Shown: positions 21,151 through 30,413 of the stretch, one piece after another
Numbering within the stretch: position 1 is the first letter of the stretch
How the letters are laid out: every line of letters starts with the position of its first letter
Assembly (NCBI GenBank): GCA_963747775.1
Contig: CAVVGT010000006.1
Location: 1-64,000, forward strand
From: JAGVSZ01 sp963747775
GTDB taxonomy: Bacteria > Pseudomonadota > Gammaproteobacteria > Burkholderiales > SG8-39
DNA length: 64,000 nt
Direction of reading: 5' to 3'
The notes under the pieces: model-generated
Database searches by the model: none
What the model saw: only the letters and a program-made list of their open reading frames with translations
Told to the model about the DNA's origin: nothing
Translations under genes and position numbers: made by a program

Positions 21151-21465
21151 CTAGGCCTTCTTCCGCGCAGCCTTGGCGGTCGCCTTCCGGGGCGGCGCTT
21201 TGGCGGCTCCCTTCTTCTTGAGCGCGGCCACCTCGGCCTCGAGCGCCTCGATACGCGCGACCATACGCTTCAGGTCGTGACGGGTGGGGACGTTCATGGT
21301 CTTCAAGGTCCGGCCCACGGCCTGGTCCACGAACTCCTTTCCCTTGAGCGCGCTCTCCATGGCCTTCATGAAGTGCTGGTTGGCCATCAGCTCTCCGGAG
21401 ACCTGGGTGAAGACCTCTTCTCCCCGCTCCTTCAGGCGATCGAAAATGCTTCGCTCATCGCTCAC
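21151..21465 (-). CDS. Small phasin-like protein
   Basis: 104 residues. Amphipathic N-terminal helices (FDRLKERGEEVFTQVSGELM) lead to NVPTRHDLKRMVARIEALEAE and a Lys/Ala-rich tail of the AKAPPRKATAKAARKK type. The TRHDLKRM-coiled coil-basic tail layout repeats that of the phasin at 15846 (LPTRHEVRELTRK), which suggests both bind the same granules. It is two bases upstream of the SDR gene in the same direction. Confidence 0.6.
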   Translation of the reverse strand: MSDERSIFDRLKERGEEVFTQVSGELMANQHFMKAMESALKGKEFVDQAVGRTLKTMNVPTRHDLKRMVARIEALEAEVAALKKKGAAKAPPRKATAKAARKKA

Positions 21466-21543
21466 GAGGTGCTCCTTTCGCGGCCCGTCCGGCTTGCGAT
21501 GAGGATACGGCGGCCCCGAGGCCCGGGCAAACCCCGCCTAGGC

Positions 21544-23436
21544 TCAGCGTCGAACCGCGAACGTGCCGAGGTCGAGGCGCTCTCCGAAGAGGCGCTTGAA
21601 CTCTCGCGGGCTGAGCGAGGCCACCTGCCGGCCCGTCTCGAACTCGATCGCCTCGATGGTCGCGTCCCAGATGCGCTCCCGCCGCGCGATCTCGTCGGCA
21701 TCGCGCACCTTGCCGTACTCCTGCACGTAGCGGTTGTGCCGGCACAGCATGCGGAAGGTCTGCGCGGTGTCCGGCCGCCGGATGGGCAGGCCCAGGATGC
21801 GCACGTCGTTCCCCACGTCGTGGATGGGCTGGCCCCACTCCCCGTAGACCCCGAAGATGGTGCCGAGCTTCTCGAGCACCTCGGCCAGGCGCGCCTCGCC
21901 AAGCTGGGTGAGCGCCGCCTTCACGAGGGGCAAAGTGAGGTTTCGGGTGAGGGTGGGATCCGCGAGCCGCACGTTCACCCCGAGCTCCTCGTGGGTGATC
22001 CGCATGACCTCCTCCGACCGAATCCGGTTGTCGGTCGCGAGGTGGATGCGCGCGCCGATCGCCTCGGGTGCCATCAGCGCGGCCAGGATGCCCGCGGCCA
22101 CCCGGTCCACGGGCACGAGGTTCAGCTCCGCCGAGCGGTCCGCGGGAAAGCTGGTGGCGAGCCGCCCCGCCAGGAAGGTCTTGACCCGAGTAGCGAGGTC
22201 CTTGCCTTCGAGCGAATCGAGCGCCTCCTTGGCCCGTCCGAAGGCGTTGATGGGGGCGTTCACCACCTTGGTGTCGCCGCGGTTGTTCCCGGACCGCGAG
22301 TGCCCGATCACGATCGACGGCAAGAGCTGGGTGACGCGAAGGCCTTCGTCCACCATGGCTCGGTCGGTTTCGATCGAGGCCATCGCCTTCGTGAGCTCGT
22401 AGAAATTGTTGTAGAAGTGCGGTGGGAAGCTGAGCGCGCTCTCCTGGGCGATCGATCGCTTGCGCCGGCCGTGGATGTACGAGGTCTCGATCGCCACGTG
22501 GCTCACGAACTTCGAGCCCTTGGCCCGCTGGATCCCGAGCGAGAAGGCGAGCGCGTTCCGGCACCCGAGGACGTTGGCGCGAAACGAGTTCTCGTAGGTG
22601 TCGTCGAAGGAAACGCTGGCCGCGCAGTGGATCACGTGAGTGAGGGTGGTGCGCAGCCGCGCGACCTCGGCCGCGGCCAGGCCGAAGCCCGGCTTTTCGA
22701 TGTCCCCGTTCACGAACCGGAACTTCAGGGCGGCGGCAGCGGGGATGTGCAGGCGGCCGATCAGGAGGGCTCCCCGCTGCTCCGGGCTCAAGACCTTCAG
22801 CACTACCTTCGTCTTGCGGTCCCGAATGGTCTCGGGCCGGACCACCGCCACCACCTCTTCGATGCGGCGATCGGCGGCAGCCTGGGCCAGGATCTCCTTG
22901 CCCACGAAGCCCGTGGCCCCGGTGAGCAGCACCCGGAGCCGCGGGTTCCGCCCCCGGGCCGCCAGGATCTCCCGCGCGCGTCGTTGCAGAGCGGTTACGT
23001 GCGCCTTCACCTCGCGCTCCGTCCGGTGAGTCGGCTCGCGGAATCGGAAGACGAAGCCTCGCGCGTTCACCCCGAGCACTCGGCGCGCCGTGCGCTCGAC
23101 CTCCCGGCTGCCCGTGAGCCAGCCCGCCGATTCGGCCACGAAGCCGCCCACCTTCCCCATGGCCTTCAGGCCCTGCCTCACGATCGCCTCGTTGCCCGTC
23201 ACCTGGACCGCGCGGCTGGCCAGGAACTGGGCCGCGATCTCCAGCGGGTGGTTGTCGCGGTAGGCGTGGACCAGAAGCTCGTGGGGCTCGATCGGGAGGC
23301 CTACCTCCTGCCCGCTCACGCGGTCCACGCGCGCGATGTAACGGGCCGGCGACATGTCGATGGCAGCATCGGTCAGCGCGGACGCCTGTGACCGCGAGCG
23401 ACGCCTTGGCTTCGCTGGAGAACGCCGGCTCTTCAT
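21544..23436 (-). CDS. Fatty-acyl-reductase-like SDR family protein
   Basis: 630 residues from ATG at 23436. A basic N-terminus (MKSRRSPAKPRRRSR) and a ~180-residue helical region precede a large NAD(P)-binding domain. That domain has VLLTGATGFVGKEILAQA, VIHCAASVSFDDTYE and the catalytic FYELTKA (YxxxK). This is the Male-sterility/NAD_binding_4 layout of fatty acyl-CoA reductases, which make fatty aldehydes or alcohols, although a C-terminal FAR_C domain is not obvious. Its start overlaps the toxin stop (ATGA). Together with the acyltransferase and patatin it suggests wax- or storage-lipid metabolism, an inference from context. Confidence 0.7.
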   Translation of the reverse strand: MKSRRSPAKPRRRSRSQASALTDAAIDMSPARYIARVDRVSGQEVGLPIEPHELLVHAYRDNHPLEIAAQFLASRAVQVTGNEAIVRQGLKAMGKVGGFVAESAGWLTGSREVERTARRVLGVNARGFVFRFREPTHRTEREVKAHVTALQRRAREILAARGRNPRLRVLLTGATGFVGKEILAQAAADRRIEEVVAVVRPETIRDRKTKVVLKVLSPEQRGALLIGRLHIPAAAALKFRFVNGDIEKPGFGLAAAEVARLRTTLTHVIHCAASVSFDDTYENSFRANVLGCRNALAFSLGIQRAKGSKFVSHVAIETSYIHGRRKRSIAQESALSFPPHFYNNFYELTKAMASIETDRAMVDEGLRVTQLLPSIVIGHSRSGNNRGDTKVVNAPINAFGRAKEALDSLEGKDLATRVKTFLAGRLATSFPADRSAELNLVPVDRVAAGILAALMAPEAIGARIHLATDNRIRSEEVMRITHEELGVNVRLADPTLTRNLTLPLVKAALTQLGEARLAEVLEKLGTIFGVYGEWGQPIHDVGNDVRILGLPIRRPDTAQTFRMLCRHNRYVQEYGKVRDADEIARRERIWDATIEAIEFETGRQVASLSPREFKRLFGERLDLGTFAVRR

Positions 23437-23855
23437 GGACTGTCCCAGGGATTGAAAACGGGCACACCGGTGGGTGCGAAATCGGTGACGTTCCGGGTGA
23501 CGACGGTCATGCCATGGACGAGGGCGGTGGCCGCGACCAGGCCATCGCGCACCGGGCGCGGGTCGGGCACATGGAGCCGCGCGCTGCGTTGCGCAACCGC
23601 GGTATCGACCGCCAGGATGCGACCTTCGAAAGCCGGCAGCACCCTTCCGTCGAGCCAGGCCCGAAACACCGCCCCTTGCGAAGGGTCGCGGCGTTCCGCC
23701 TGCAGCACTCCGATTTCCAGCTCCTGGATCGCGATGACCGAGACATACAGGTCGGCGGCATCGATGCTGTCGGCCCACCGTGCGACGTTGCGGTCGGCCT
23801 TGCCGAGCCGGACCTTTCGCAACTCGGACACCACGTTGGTGTCGAGCAGGTACAT
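23433..23855 (-). CDS. vapC: VapC-type PIN-domain toxin
   Basis: 140 residues with the PIN signature MYLLDTNVVSELRK (first acidic residue), VSVIAIQELEIGVLQ (Glu), then VRDGLVAATALVHGMTVVT and RNVTDFAPTGVPVFNPW (C-terminal acidic residues). PIN toxins cut RNA, often initiator tRNA or rRNA. Its ATG overlaps the antitoxin stop (TGATG) and its own stop overlaps the start of the reductase gene (ATGA), so all three are coupled. It is complete and shows no decay. Confidence 0.9.
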   Translation of the reverse strand: MYLLDTNVVSELRKVRLGKADRNVARWADSIDAADLYVSVIAIQELEIGVLQAERRDPSQGAVFRAWLDGRVLPAFEGRILAVDTAVAQRSARLHVPDPRPVRDGLVAATALVHGMTVVTRNVTDFAPTGVPVFNPWDSP

Positions 23856-24109
23856 CAGGAAAGATCCGCCGGCCGCGCGAGATCGGGCCACCGTGGGAAA
23901 TCCAACTCCAGGTCTTCGCTACCCGGCATCGCGAGCAGATCGGCGATCCTGGCGTGCTCGCCCGTGAGCTTTCGATAGTCGGCGAAGGTCAGGAGCACAT
24001 GCGCCGGCCGACCCCGATCCGTGATGAACACCGGACCTTGCTTCGCTGCCTTCTTGGCCTTGCTGGCGTCCTGGTTGAACTGGCGGCTGGAGAGAGTGGT
24101 AATGGCCAT
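23855..24109 (-). CDS. Phd/YefM-type antitoxin
   Basis: 84 residues. SSRQFNQDASKAKKAAKQGPVFITDRGRPAHVLLTF is in outline the Phd/YefM DNA-binding fold, here confirmed by the QDASKAKKAA and ITDRGRPAHVL pieces. The C-terminal acidic, Trp-containing tail (DLELDFPRWPD) resembles toxin-neutralising tails. It precedes and overlaps the PIN toxin, as usual for vapBC operons. A possible operator palindrome lies at 24136-24151. Confidence 0.88.
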   Translation of the reverse strand: MAITTLSSRQFNQDASKAKKAAKQGPVFITDRGRPAHVLLTFADYRKLTGEHARIADLLAMPGSEDLELDFPRWPDLARPADLS

Positions 24110-24135
24110 AGCGGTTAACCTCGCCAGAGTACGAT

Positions 24136-24151
24136 GTAGGTACGTTACCAC
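24136..24151. promoter_or_regulatory. Possible antitoxin operator palindrome
   Basis: GTAGGTACGTTACCAC reads almost the same on both strands (6 of 8 positions in each half). It lies 27-42 bases upstream of the antitoxin ATG, where Phd-family antitoxins bind to repress their own operon. Weak evidence by itself. Confidence 0.35.
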
Positions 24152-24187
24152 AAGGGCCACGCCCAAACGACGCTGTATCCTCAGAGC

Positions 24188-24943
24188 TTGAGCATCCCCG
24201 CGCCGGACTACTCCGTCGTCGTGCCCGCCTACAACGAGGAGACTTTGCTGAAGGCGACGCTCGCGGCGCTGGCCGACGCCATGGGCCAGGTGTCGCTCGT
24301 CGGCGAGGTCGTGGTCTGCGACAACAACTCCACCGACGGCACCGCCGAGATCGCCCGCGCCGCCGGGGCGAGGGTGGTGAGCGAGCCCGTCAACCACATC
24401 TCGCGGGCCCGGAACGCAGGGGCCCTGGCGGCTCGCGGCCGCTATTTCGTCTTCGTGGACGCGGACACCATAGTACCTCCCGCCCTTCTGGAGGCCGCCC
24501 TGGCCGCCCTCGCCTCCGGCCGCATCGTCGGAGGGGGCGCCTTCGTCTCCCTGCACCCGACGCCCAAAGGGGTGGTGGGCGCGTGGTTCCTGGCGCTGTG
24601 GAACTCCTTCTCGCGTCGCATGCGGCTTGCCGCCGGCTCCTTCATCTTCGTCCGCCGCGACGCATTCGAGGCCGTAGGCGGCTTCTCCCTCAAGGTCTAC
24701 GCCTCCGAGGAGCTCTGGCTGTCGCGGGCGGTGAAGCGCTTCGGGGCAAAGCGAGGCCTGGAGTTCGTGATCCTCGCCTCCCCTCCCGTGATCACGAGCG
24801 CCCGCAAGGCCGAGTGGTACTCGCAAGGCACGCTGCTCGCCACGGCCCTGCTCCTGTTCGTCTTCCCTTTCGCCTTGCGCTCCCGGGCCATGTGCTGGCT
24901 GTGGTATCGGCGTCCTCCGACAACCCGGCCCCAAGACGGGTAG
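24188..24943 (+). CDS. GT2 family glycosyltransferase
   Basis: 251 residues from a TTG at 24188. The GT-A opening YSVVVPAYNEETLL is followed by VVVCDNNSTDGTAEIA, the metal-binding FVDADT, and ASEELWLSRA with the ED-like acceptor region. A hydrophobic segment near the C-terminus (LLATALLLFVFPFAL) may anchor it to the membrane. It transfers a sugar to an unknown lipid or glycan. It is divergent from the toxin-antitoxin operon. No ribosome site is obvious before the TTG. Confidence 0.85.
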   Translation: MSIPAPDYSVVVPAYNEETLLKATLAALADAMGQVSLVGEVVVCDNNSTDGTAEIARAAGARVVSEPVNHISRARNAGALAARGRYFVFVDADTIVPPALLEAALAALASGRIVGGGAFVSLHPTPKGVVGAWFLALWNSFSRRMRLAAGSFIFVRRDAFEAVGGFSLKVYASEELWLSRAVKRFGAKRGLEFVILASPPVITSARKAEWYSQGTLLATALLLFVFPFALRSRAMCWLWYRRPPTTRPQDG

Positions 24944-24983
24944 ACTGTTGGGGAACCTAAAATTGACCGCACTGGAGGCAACC

Positions 24984-25547
24984 ATGATCCGCAAGGCTTC
25001 GCTCGTCCGAGTCGCATTCGTCGCCGGAGTGCTCGCCGCGAGCCCCGCTTTCGCCGCCAAGGAATTCGGGACCGGCAACATCACCGCGGTGGACTGGTCG
25101 GTGATGCAGATCGAGATCAAGACCCCGAAGGGCGGCCGCCTGACCTACAAGGTCGCGCCGAACGTCGAGGTGAAGTTCACGGACCGGACCGCGGACTTCC
25201 CGAGCCCGACCTACAAGGACCTGACGGCGCCGATGTACATCCACTTCGCGTTCGAGAACCAGATCCTGTCGTCCGTGGACGTCCGTGAAGTAGGCAGCGC
25301 ACCGGGGCGCGCCGCCCAGACCACACCTGCCGCAGCGGCCAGCGCGTCGTCGCGCGTCCTGAAGATCCGCATTTCCAAGATCGAGAACGACAGCATCGAC
25401 GCGGACGTCGCGGGGAAGAAGCAGACCTTCAGGCTCGACAATCGAAACCTGATCCGCGGGTTCCGTGAGAACGACCTGGCGGTGGCCACGGTGGTGCGCC
25501 GCAGCAACCGGGACGTGATCACCGACCTGAAGCCGGCGACGAACTGA
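24984..25547 (+). CDS. Secreted protein of unknown function
   Basis: 187 residues. ATG at 24984 follows GGAGG and opens a clean signal peptide cut after AFA (about residue 24). Mature protein starts KEFGTGNITAVDWSVMQIEI; the two halves, joined by an Ala/Ser/Thr-rich linker, look like small beta domains. The LTYKVAPNVEVKF and LDNRNLIRGF segments resemble periplasmic proteins with bacterial OB-like folds, but I do not recognise the family. It is convergent with the phosphatase gene. Confidence 0.6.
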   Translation: MIRKASLVRVAFVAGVLAASPAFAAKEFGTGNITAVDWSVMQIEIKTPKGGRLTYKVAPNVEVKFTDRTADFPSPTYKDLTAPMYIHFAFENQILSSVDVREVGSAPGRAAQTTPAAAASASSRVLKIRISKIENDSIDADVAGKKQTFRLDNRNLIRGFRENDLAVATVVRRSNRDVITDLKPATN

Positions 25548-25556
25548 GCCGTCGCC

Positions 25557-27107
25557 CTAGCGCCCGAGCATCTCGCTGAGCACCCGGCCCGAGCTGCCGC
25601 TCGGGGTCTCGACGTCCAGCATCGTGGCCAGGGTAGGTGCGATGTCGTTCATGGCCACGGCCGCGTCGTAGCGGCCGGGCCGCACCCCCTGGCCCGCGAA
25701 CACGAGCGGGATGTGGGTGTCGTACGAGTAGGGCGTGCCGTGCGACGCGTCCTTCTCCTGGCCGATCCAGTAGGGCTCGAGCAGGATCTCCACGTCGCCG
25801 GAGCGCGCGGGATGGAAGCCGGCGAGAAGCCGCGAGGTCCACGGGTTCTTGGGCACGTCGCCCCGAAACAGTTGCGAGCGGGTGAAGGCCCGGTAGACGT
25901 GGGGAATGCTCTCCGCGGCGCGAGCGGCGGCCTCTTCGACTCGCTGGGGATCGACCTTCCGCTCCTTCATGAGCGCGAGGTTGAGGTAGAGCGAGCTTCC
26001 GGCTCGGCCCTCGACCCAGTTCCCTGCGCCGAAGGCCGCCGCGAGGGCCGCTTCGACCGGATCCACCAGGTCCTTGCGCGGGAGGCGTCCGCCCGGCATG
26101 CGTCGCTTGGCCATCACCTCGGGCAGGGGCGCCACCCCATGGTCCGCGGTCAGGATCACGAGGGTGTGGCGGAGGCCGACCTTCTCGTCCACGGTGGCCA
26201 GAAGGCGCGCCAGGACGCCGTCGGTGCGCTTCACCATGTCGGCGACCTCGGGCGAATCGGGCCCCTTGGAGTGGCCCACGGCGTCGTTGGACGAGAAGCT
26301 GACGCTCAGCAGGTCCGTGGTCTCGCGCGTGCCGAGCTTTTCGGCGGTGAGCGCCGCCTCGGCCAGATCTGCGAGGAGCTCGTTGCCGAAAGGACTGCCG
26401 TAGATCTTGTCGTAGAGCTTGGGGCCGATCGGGGGTAGCGTTCCCCCGACCCACGTCTTGCCCGCGTAGCCGTCGGCGGTGCGGCGCGCGTTGAAGTCCT
26501 TGACCCAGGCCGGCAGGTCCGGCGCGTACCAGGTGCTGCTTCCAAAGCCGCCCGAGCCCATGTCGTACCAGAACGCTCCGTCCGCCATCCGCCCCACGGG
26601 AAGGATGGCGCTGCGGTCCTTGAGCGACAGCCCGATGACCCGGCTGTCGCGCCCCGCCATCTTGAGCTCGTCTCCGAGGGTGCTGACCAGCAGCCGATGG
26701 GGTGACGCGGCCGCGACTCCGCCAAGCGCAGCGACGCCGGCATCCGACACGCTCGTGACGGTCTTCTTCTCGTCCCGGTCGTACCAGTCGTTGCCGACGA
26801 TCCCCGACATGGAAGGCGGCGCGCCCGAGAGCATGGTCGCGTGGCCGATCGCGGTCACCGACGGGTAGTGCTCGAGGTGCGCGTTCGTGAAGTCGGCCCC
26901 GTAGGTCAGCAGATGGCGGAACCCGCCCGTGAAGTCTTCCCGGAAGCGGGTCAGGTAGTCGTACCGAAGCTGGTCGACGGCGATGAGGAGGACCAGGCGG
27001 GGTCGCTCGCGCAAGGGGTTCTGGCCACGGGGGCGGGCCGCACGGCCGCAGCCCGAATGGACGAGGACGGCGAGCAGGCAAACGAGGAGGGCGCCGCGCA
27101 TCTTCAT
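25557..27107 (-). CDS. PafA-like alkaline phosphatase / phosphodiesterase
   Basis: 516 residues, exported; the N-terminus LLVCLLAVLVHSGCGRA may be a lipoprotein signal with an atypical lipobox (HSGC). Alkaline phosphatase superfamily motifs are IAVDQLRYDYL (metal Asp), SVTAIGHATMLSG (Thr nucleophile), ADHGVAPLPE (metal Asp-His) and DTHIPLVFAG (metal His). The Thr nucleophile with the GIVGNDWYDR segment is typical of PafA-type phosphatases. It releases phosphate from organic esters outside the cytoplasm. A Pho box was not found. Confidence 0.85.
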   Translation of the reverse strand: MKMRGALLVCLLAVLVHSGCGRAARPRGQNPLRERPRLVLLIAVDQLRYDYLTRFREDFTGGFRHLLTYGADFTNAHLEHYPSVTAIGHATMLSGAPPSMSGIVGNDWYDRDEKKTVTSVSDAGVAALGGVAAASPHRLLVSTLGDELKMAGRDSRVIGLSLKDRSAILPVGRMADGAFWYDMGSGGFGSSTWYAPDLPAWVKDFNARRTADGYAGKTWVGGTLPPIGPKLYDKIYGSPFGNELLADLAEAALTAEKLGTRETTDLLSVSFSSNDAVGHSKGPDSPEVADMVKRTDGVLARLLATVDEKVGLRHTLVILTADHGVAPLPEVMAKRRMPGGRLPRKDLVDPVEAALAAAFGAGNWVEGRAGSSLYLNLALMKERKVDPQRVEEAAARAAESIPHVYRAFTRSQLFRGDVPKNPWTSRLLAGFHPARSGDVEILLEPYWIGQEKDASHGTPYSYDTHIPLVFAGQGVRPGRYDAAVAMNDIAPTLATMLDVETPSGSSGRVLSEMLGR

Positions 27108-27149
27108 GAGGTCAAAGCCTATCGGGTTCCAGACCTTCGGGCCACCCCC

Positions 27150-30100
27150 TCAGTGGAAGTCGCGCGATTCGAGGGCCACGTCGTCGATCGGCGCGAGGCG
27201 CGCCTTCAGGGCCCGGACCGAGATGCCTTCGTGGGTCTGCAGGACGCCGTCGATCTCGAGCACGCCTTTGGAGACGAGGACCGCGTGGTCTCGCTCGAAC
27301 ATGTCCGGGCGGACGGTCACGTTCACGAGGCCGGTTTCGTCTTCGAGGGTCAGGAACATGAAGCCCTTGGCGGAGCCCGGGCGCTGACGGCAGATCACGG
27401 GACCTGCGACGCGCACGCGCTGGCCTTCGCCGAGGCGGTGGAGGTCCACGGACCGGCGGACCCCGCGGGCGGTCAGCATCTCCCGGTAGAGGGCGAGCGG
27501 GTGAGGGCCCGCGGTGAGGCCGAGCCCTTCGAGGTCGCGGCCGAGGCGCTCGGCCAGGGTCATCTCGGCGAGCGGTGAGCGGCCCGCGCCCATTGACTCC
27601 ACCTCATCCGCTTCGCCGCCGCCATCGAACAGCGGCCCGCGCGGACGGCCCGCCTTCTCGACCTGCCAGAGCGCGCTGCGCCGCGTGAGGCCGAACGCGT
27701 TGAGCGCGCCCACCTCGGCCAGGATCCGCTGCTCGTCGCGGCGGAGGCCGGCGCGGTCCACGAAGTCCTGAAGCGAGGCAAACCGCCGGTCCGCACGCAC
27801 GGCAGCGATCCGCTCCCCCGCCTCCTTGCGCAGGCCGCGGACGTATTGAAGCCCGAGACGGACCTCGGCTCCCTCGATCGCGCAGGCCCAGCCGCTGACC
27901 GTCACGTCCACGGGCCGGAACGACACGCCGTGGCGCTGCGCGTCCTTGACCAGCGTGAAGGGATGGTAGAAGCCCATGGGCTGGTTGTTGAGGAGCGCGC
28001 ACACGAAGACCGCGGGGTGGTAGGCCTTCAGGTAGGCGCTCGCGTAGGCGATGAGCGCGAAGCTGGCGGAGTGCGACTCGGGAAAGCCGTAGAGCGCGAA
28101 GGAGGTGATGGAGCGGATGATGGCGTCCGCGTTCTCGCCCACGATTCCGTTCCGCTCCATGCCTTGCCGGAGCCGGCCCTCGATGTCCTTCATGCGCTTC
28201 TCCGAGCGCTTGAAGCCCATGGCGCGCCGCAGCTCCTCGGCTTCGCCGCCGGTGAAGCCGGCCACGGTCATGGCCATGCGCAGGAGCTGCTCCTGGAAGA
28301 GCGGCACCCCGAGGGTGCGCGCGAGGATGGGCTCGAGCGACGGGTGCGGATAGGTGACGGGCTCGCGCCCGTTCCGCCGGTTCAGGTAGGGATGGACCAT
28401 CTTCCCCACGATGGGCCCGGGCCGGATGATCGCGACCTCGACCACGAGGTCGTAGAAGTGGTCGGGCTTCATGCGCGGCAGGGTCGCCATCTGCGCGCGG
28501 CTTTCGACCTGGAAGAGGCCCACGGTGTCGGCCTTCTGGAGCATCGCGTAGACCTTGGGGTCGTCGGGCGGCAGGTGGGCGAGGTCGAGCTCGACGCCCT
28601 GGTCGGCGAGGAGGTGGATCGAGTCCTGGAGGGCCGACATCATCCCGAGGCCCAGCAGATCGACCTTCACGATCCCGAGGTCGGCGCAGTCTTCCTTGTC
28701 CCACTGGACGATCACGCGGCCGGGCATGCTCGCGGGCTCGAGCGGCACCACCCCGTCGAGCTCGCCCTGCGCGATCACCATCCCCCCCGAGTGCTGGCCG
28801 AGGTGGCGCGGCAGGTCCTGGATCTCGTGGAAGAGCCGGGAGAAGAGCTGGATGCGCGCGTCCTCCGCGTCGAAGCCGGCCCGGCCCAGGCGGCGCTCGA
28901 GGGTGTCGCCCGGGTCCTGGTACTCGAAGCGGCGCATGAAGCGGGAGAGGCGGTCGATCTCGTCCTCGGGCATGTCGAGGACCTTGCCGATCTCGCGCGA
29001 GGCGCTCCGGTCGCGATAGGTGATGACGTTCGCGGTCATGGCCGCGCCCCGCGCCCCGTAGCGCGCGTAGACGTGCTGGATCACCCGCTCGCGACGGTCG
29101 CCGCTCGGCAGGTCGAGGTCGATGTCGGGCCACTCGCCGCGCTCCTCGGACAAGAAGCGCTCGAAGAGCAGGTCCATCCCCACCGGGTCGACGGCGGTGA
29201 GGCCCAGGCTGTAGCAGACCGCGCTGTTGGCGGCCGAGCCGCGGCCCTGGACCAGGATCCCCTCGCGCCGGCAGAAGTTCACGATGTCCCAGACGATCAG
29301 GAAGTAGCCGGAGAGCTCGAGCTTGCCGATGAGCGCGAGCTCGCGCTCGATCTGACGGCGCGCCTTCTCGTGGTAGGGCCGATAGCGGTTGCGGGCCCCC
29401 TTCTCCGCCTCCGCTTTCAGGAACGAGAACTGGGTCTCCCCCGGGGGGACGGGATAGTCCGGGAAGCGGTAGCCGAGGTCGTCGAGCGTGAACTCGAGGC
29501 GCTCGGCCAGGGCCTCGTTGTTGCGGAGCAGCGCCGGGGTGATCGGCGAAGAGCGCGGCCATCGCGCGGGGCGGCTTCAGGTGCCGCTCTCCGTTGTCCG
29601 CGAGCAGCCGGCCCGCCGTCTGGAGCTTCCGCTTCTCGCGGATGCACGTCATCACGTCGAAGAGCGCACGGCCGCGCGACGTCGCGTGACGGACGCCGTT
29701 CGTGGCCACCGCGCGCAGGCCCAGCGATCCGGCCAGGTCGAGGAGGGACTGGTTCGCCGCCTCCTGCTCCCGCCGCCGATGGCGCTCCACGTCGAGGAAG
29801 ACGCGGTCGCGTCCGAAGGCGGCGAGCACCGCGGCCAGCCGGTCCGTGTCGGGAGGATCGCCGAGGGTCTCGAGGCCGGGCAGGGCCACGAGCCCGTCGG
29901 TGCGGCCTTCGAGCGCGTGGAGATCGAGAAGCCCCTGCCCTTTCGCCACTCCCGCCTTCATGGCCGTGATCAGGTGGCAGAGGTTCCGGTAGCCCTGCTG
30001 GCTCTCGACCAGAAGGGGCAAGGCCCGGCCCGCGCGATCGAGGCTCAAGGCGGCGCCGACCAGAGGCCGCAGGCCCGCGGCCCTTGCCGCCTTGAAGAAT

Positions 30101-30243
30101 CGCGGGGCGCCGCTCAAGCCGTCGCGGTCCACGAGGGCCAGGGCGGAGTAACCGAGCTCGGCCGCGCGCGCGACCAGGTCCTCCGGGCTCGACGAAGCCC
30201 GGAGGAACGAGAAGGCCGAAGAGGCATGAAGCTCGACGTACAT
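27150..30243 (-). CDS. dnaE2: Error-prone DNA polymerase DnaE2/ImuC (one frameshift)
   Basis: About 1,030 residues of the C-family polymerase alpha subunit. It starts MYVELHASSAFSFLRASSSP, the PHP domain opening of DnaE2. Catalytic acidic residues are in WPDIDLDLPSG, and VEVAIIRPGP, GGEAEELRRAMG and ALYGFPESHSASFALIAYAS are family hallmarks. The C-terminal OB domain ends SRDFH. One indel near 29,545 splits the PHP part from the rest. DnaE2 performs translesion synthesis, usually with ImuA and ImuB, but neither gene is nearby. No LexA box was seen; the upstream gap holds the palindrome at 30265. Confidence 0.93.
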
Positions 30244-30264
30244 GGAGCCTCGGGGTCAAGTTCA

Positions 30265-30311
30265 GGGGTCAGGTCTGGAATTGTGAAATTCACAATTCCA
30301 GACCTGACCCC
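30265..30311. repeat. Perfect 47-bp REP-like palindrome
   Basis: Two 23-bp arms, beginning GGGGTCAGGTCTGG and ending CCAGACCTGACCCC, are perfect inverted copies around a single A (30288), with AATTGTGAA and TTCACAATT at the centre. A partial third copy (GGGGTCAAGTTCA, 30253-30265) lies just before it. The GGGGTCAGGTCT core is of the REP type moved by REP-associated tyrosine transposases. No such transposase is in this window. It lies between divergent dnaE2 and the propeller gene. Confidence 0.85.
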
Positions 30312-30413
30312 ATCCTTCCGTCTTTCGCTTTTTCTTCGTCTATGGTGCCTGCCTTGGAGCCCCGCGTCAATCCGTTTGCCGATCTCTCCCAAACCCACTA
30401 CCCTGCCTGCCTG

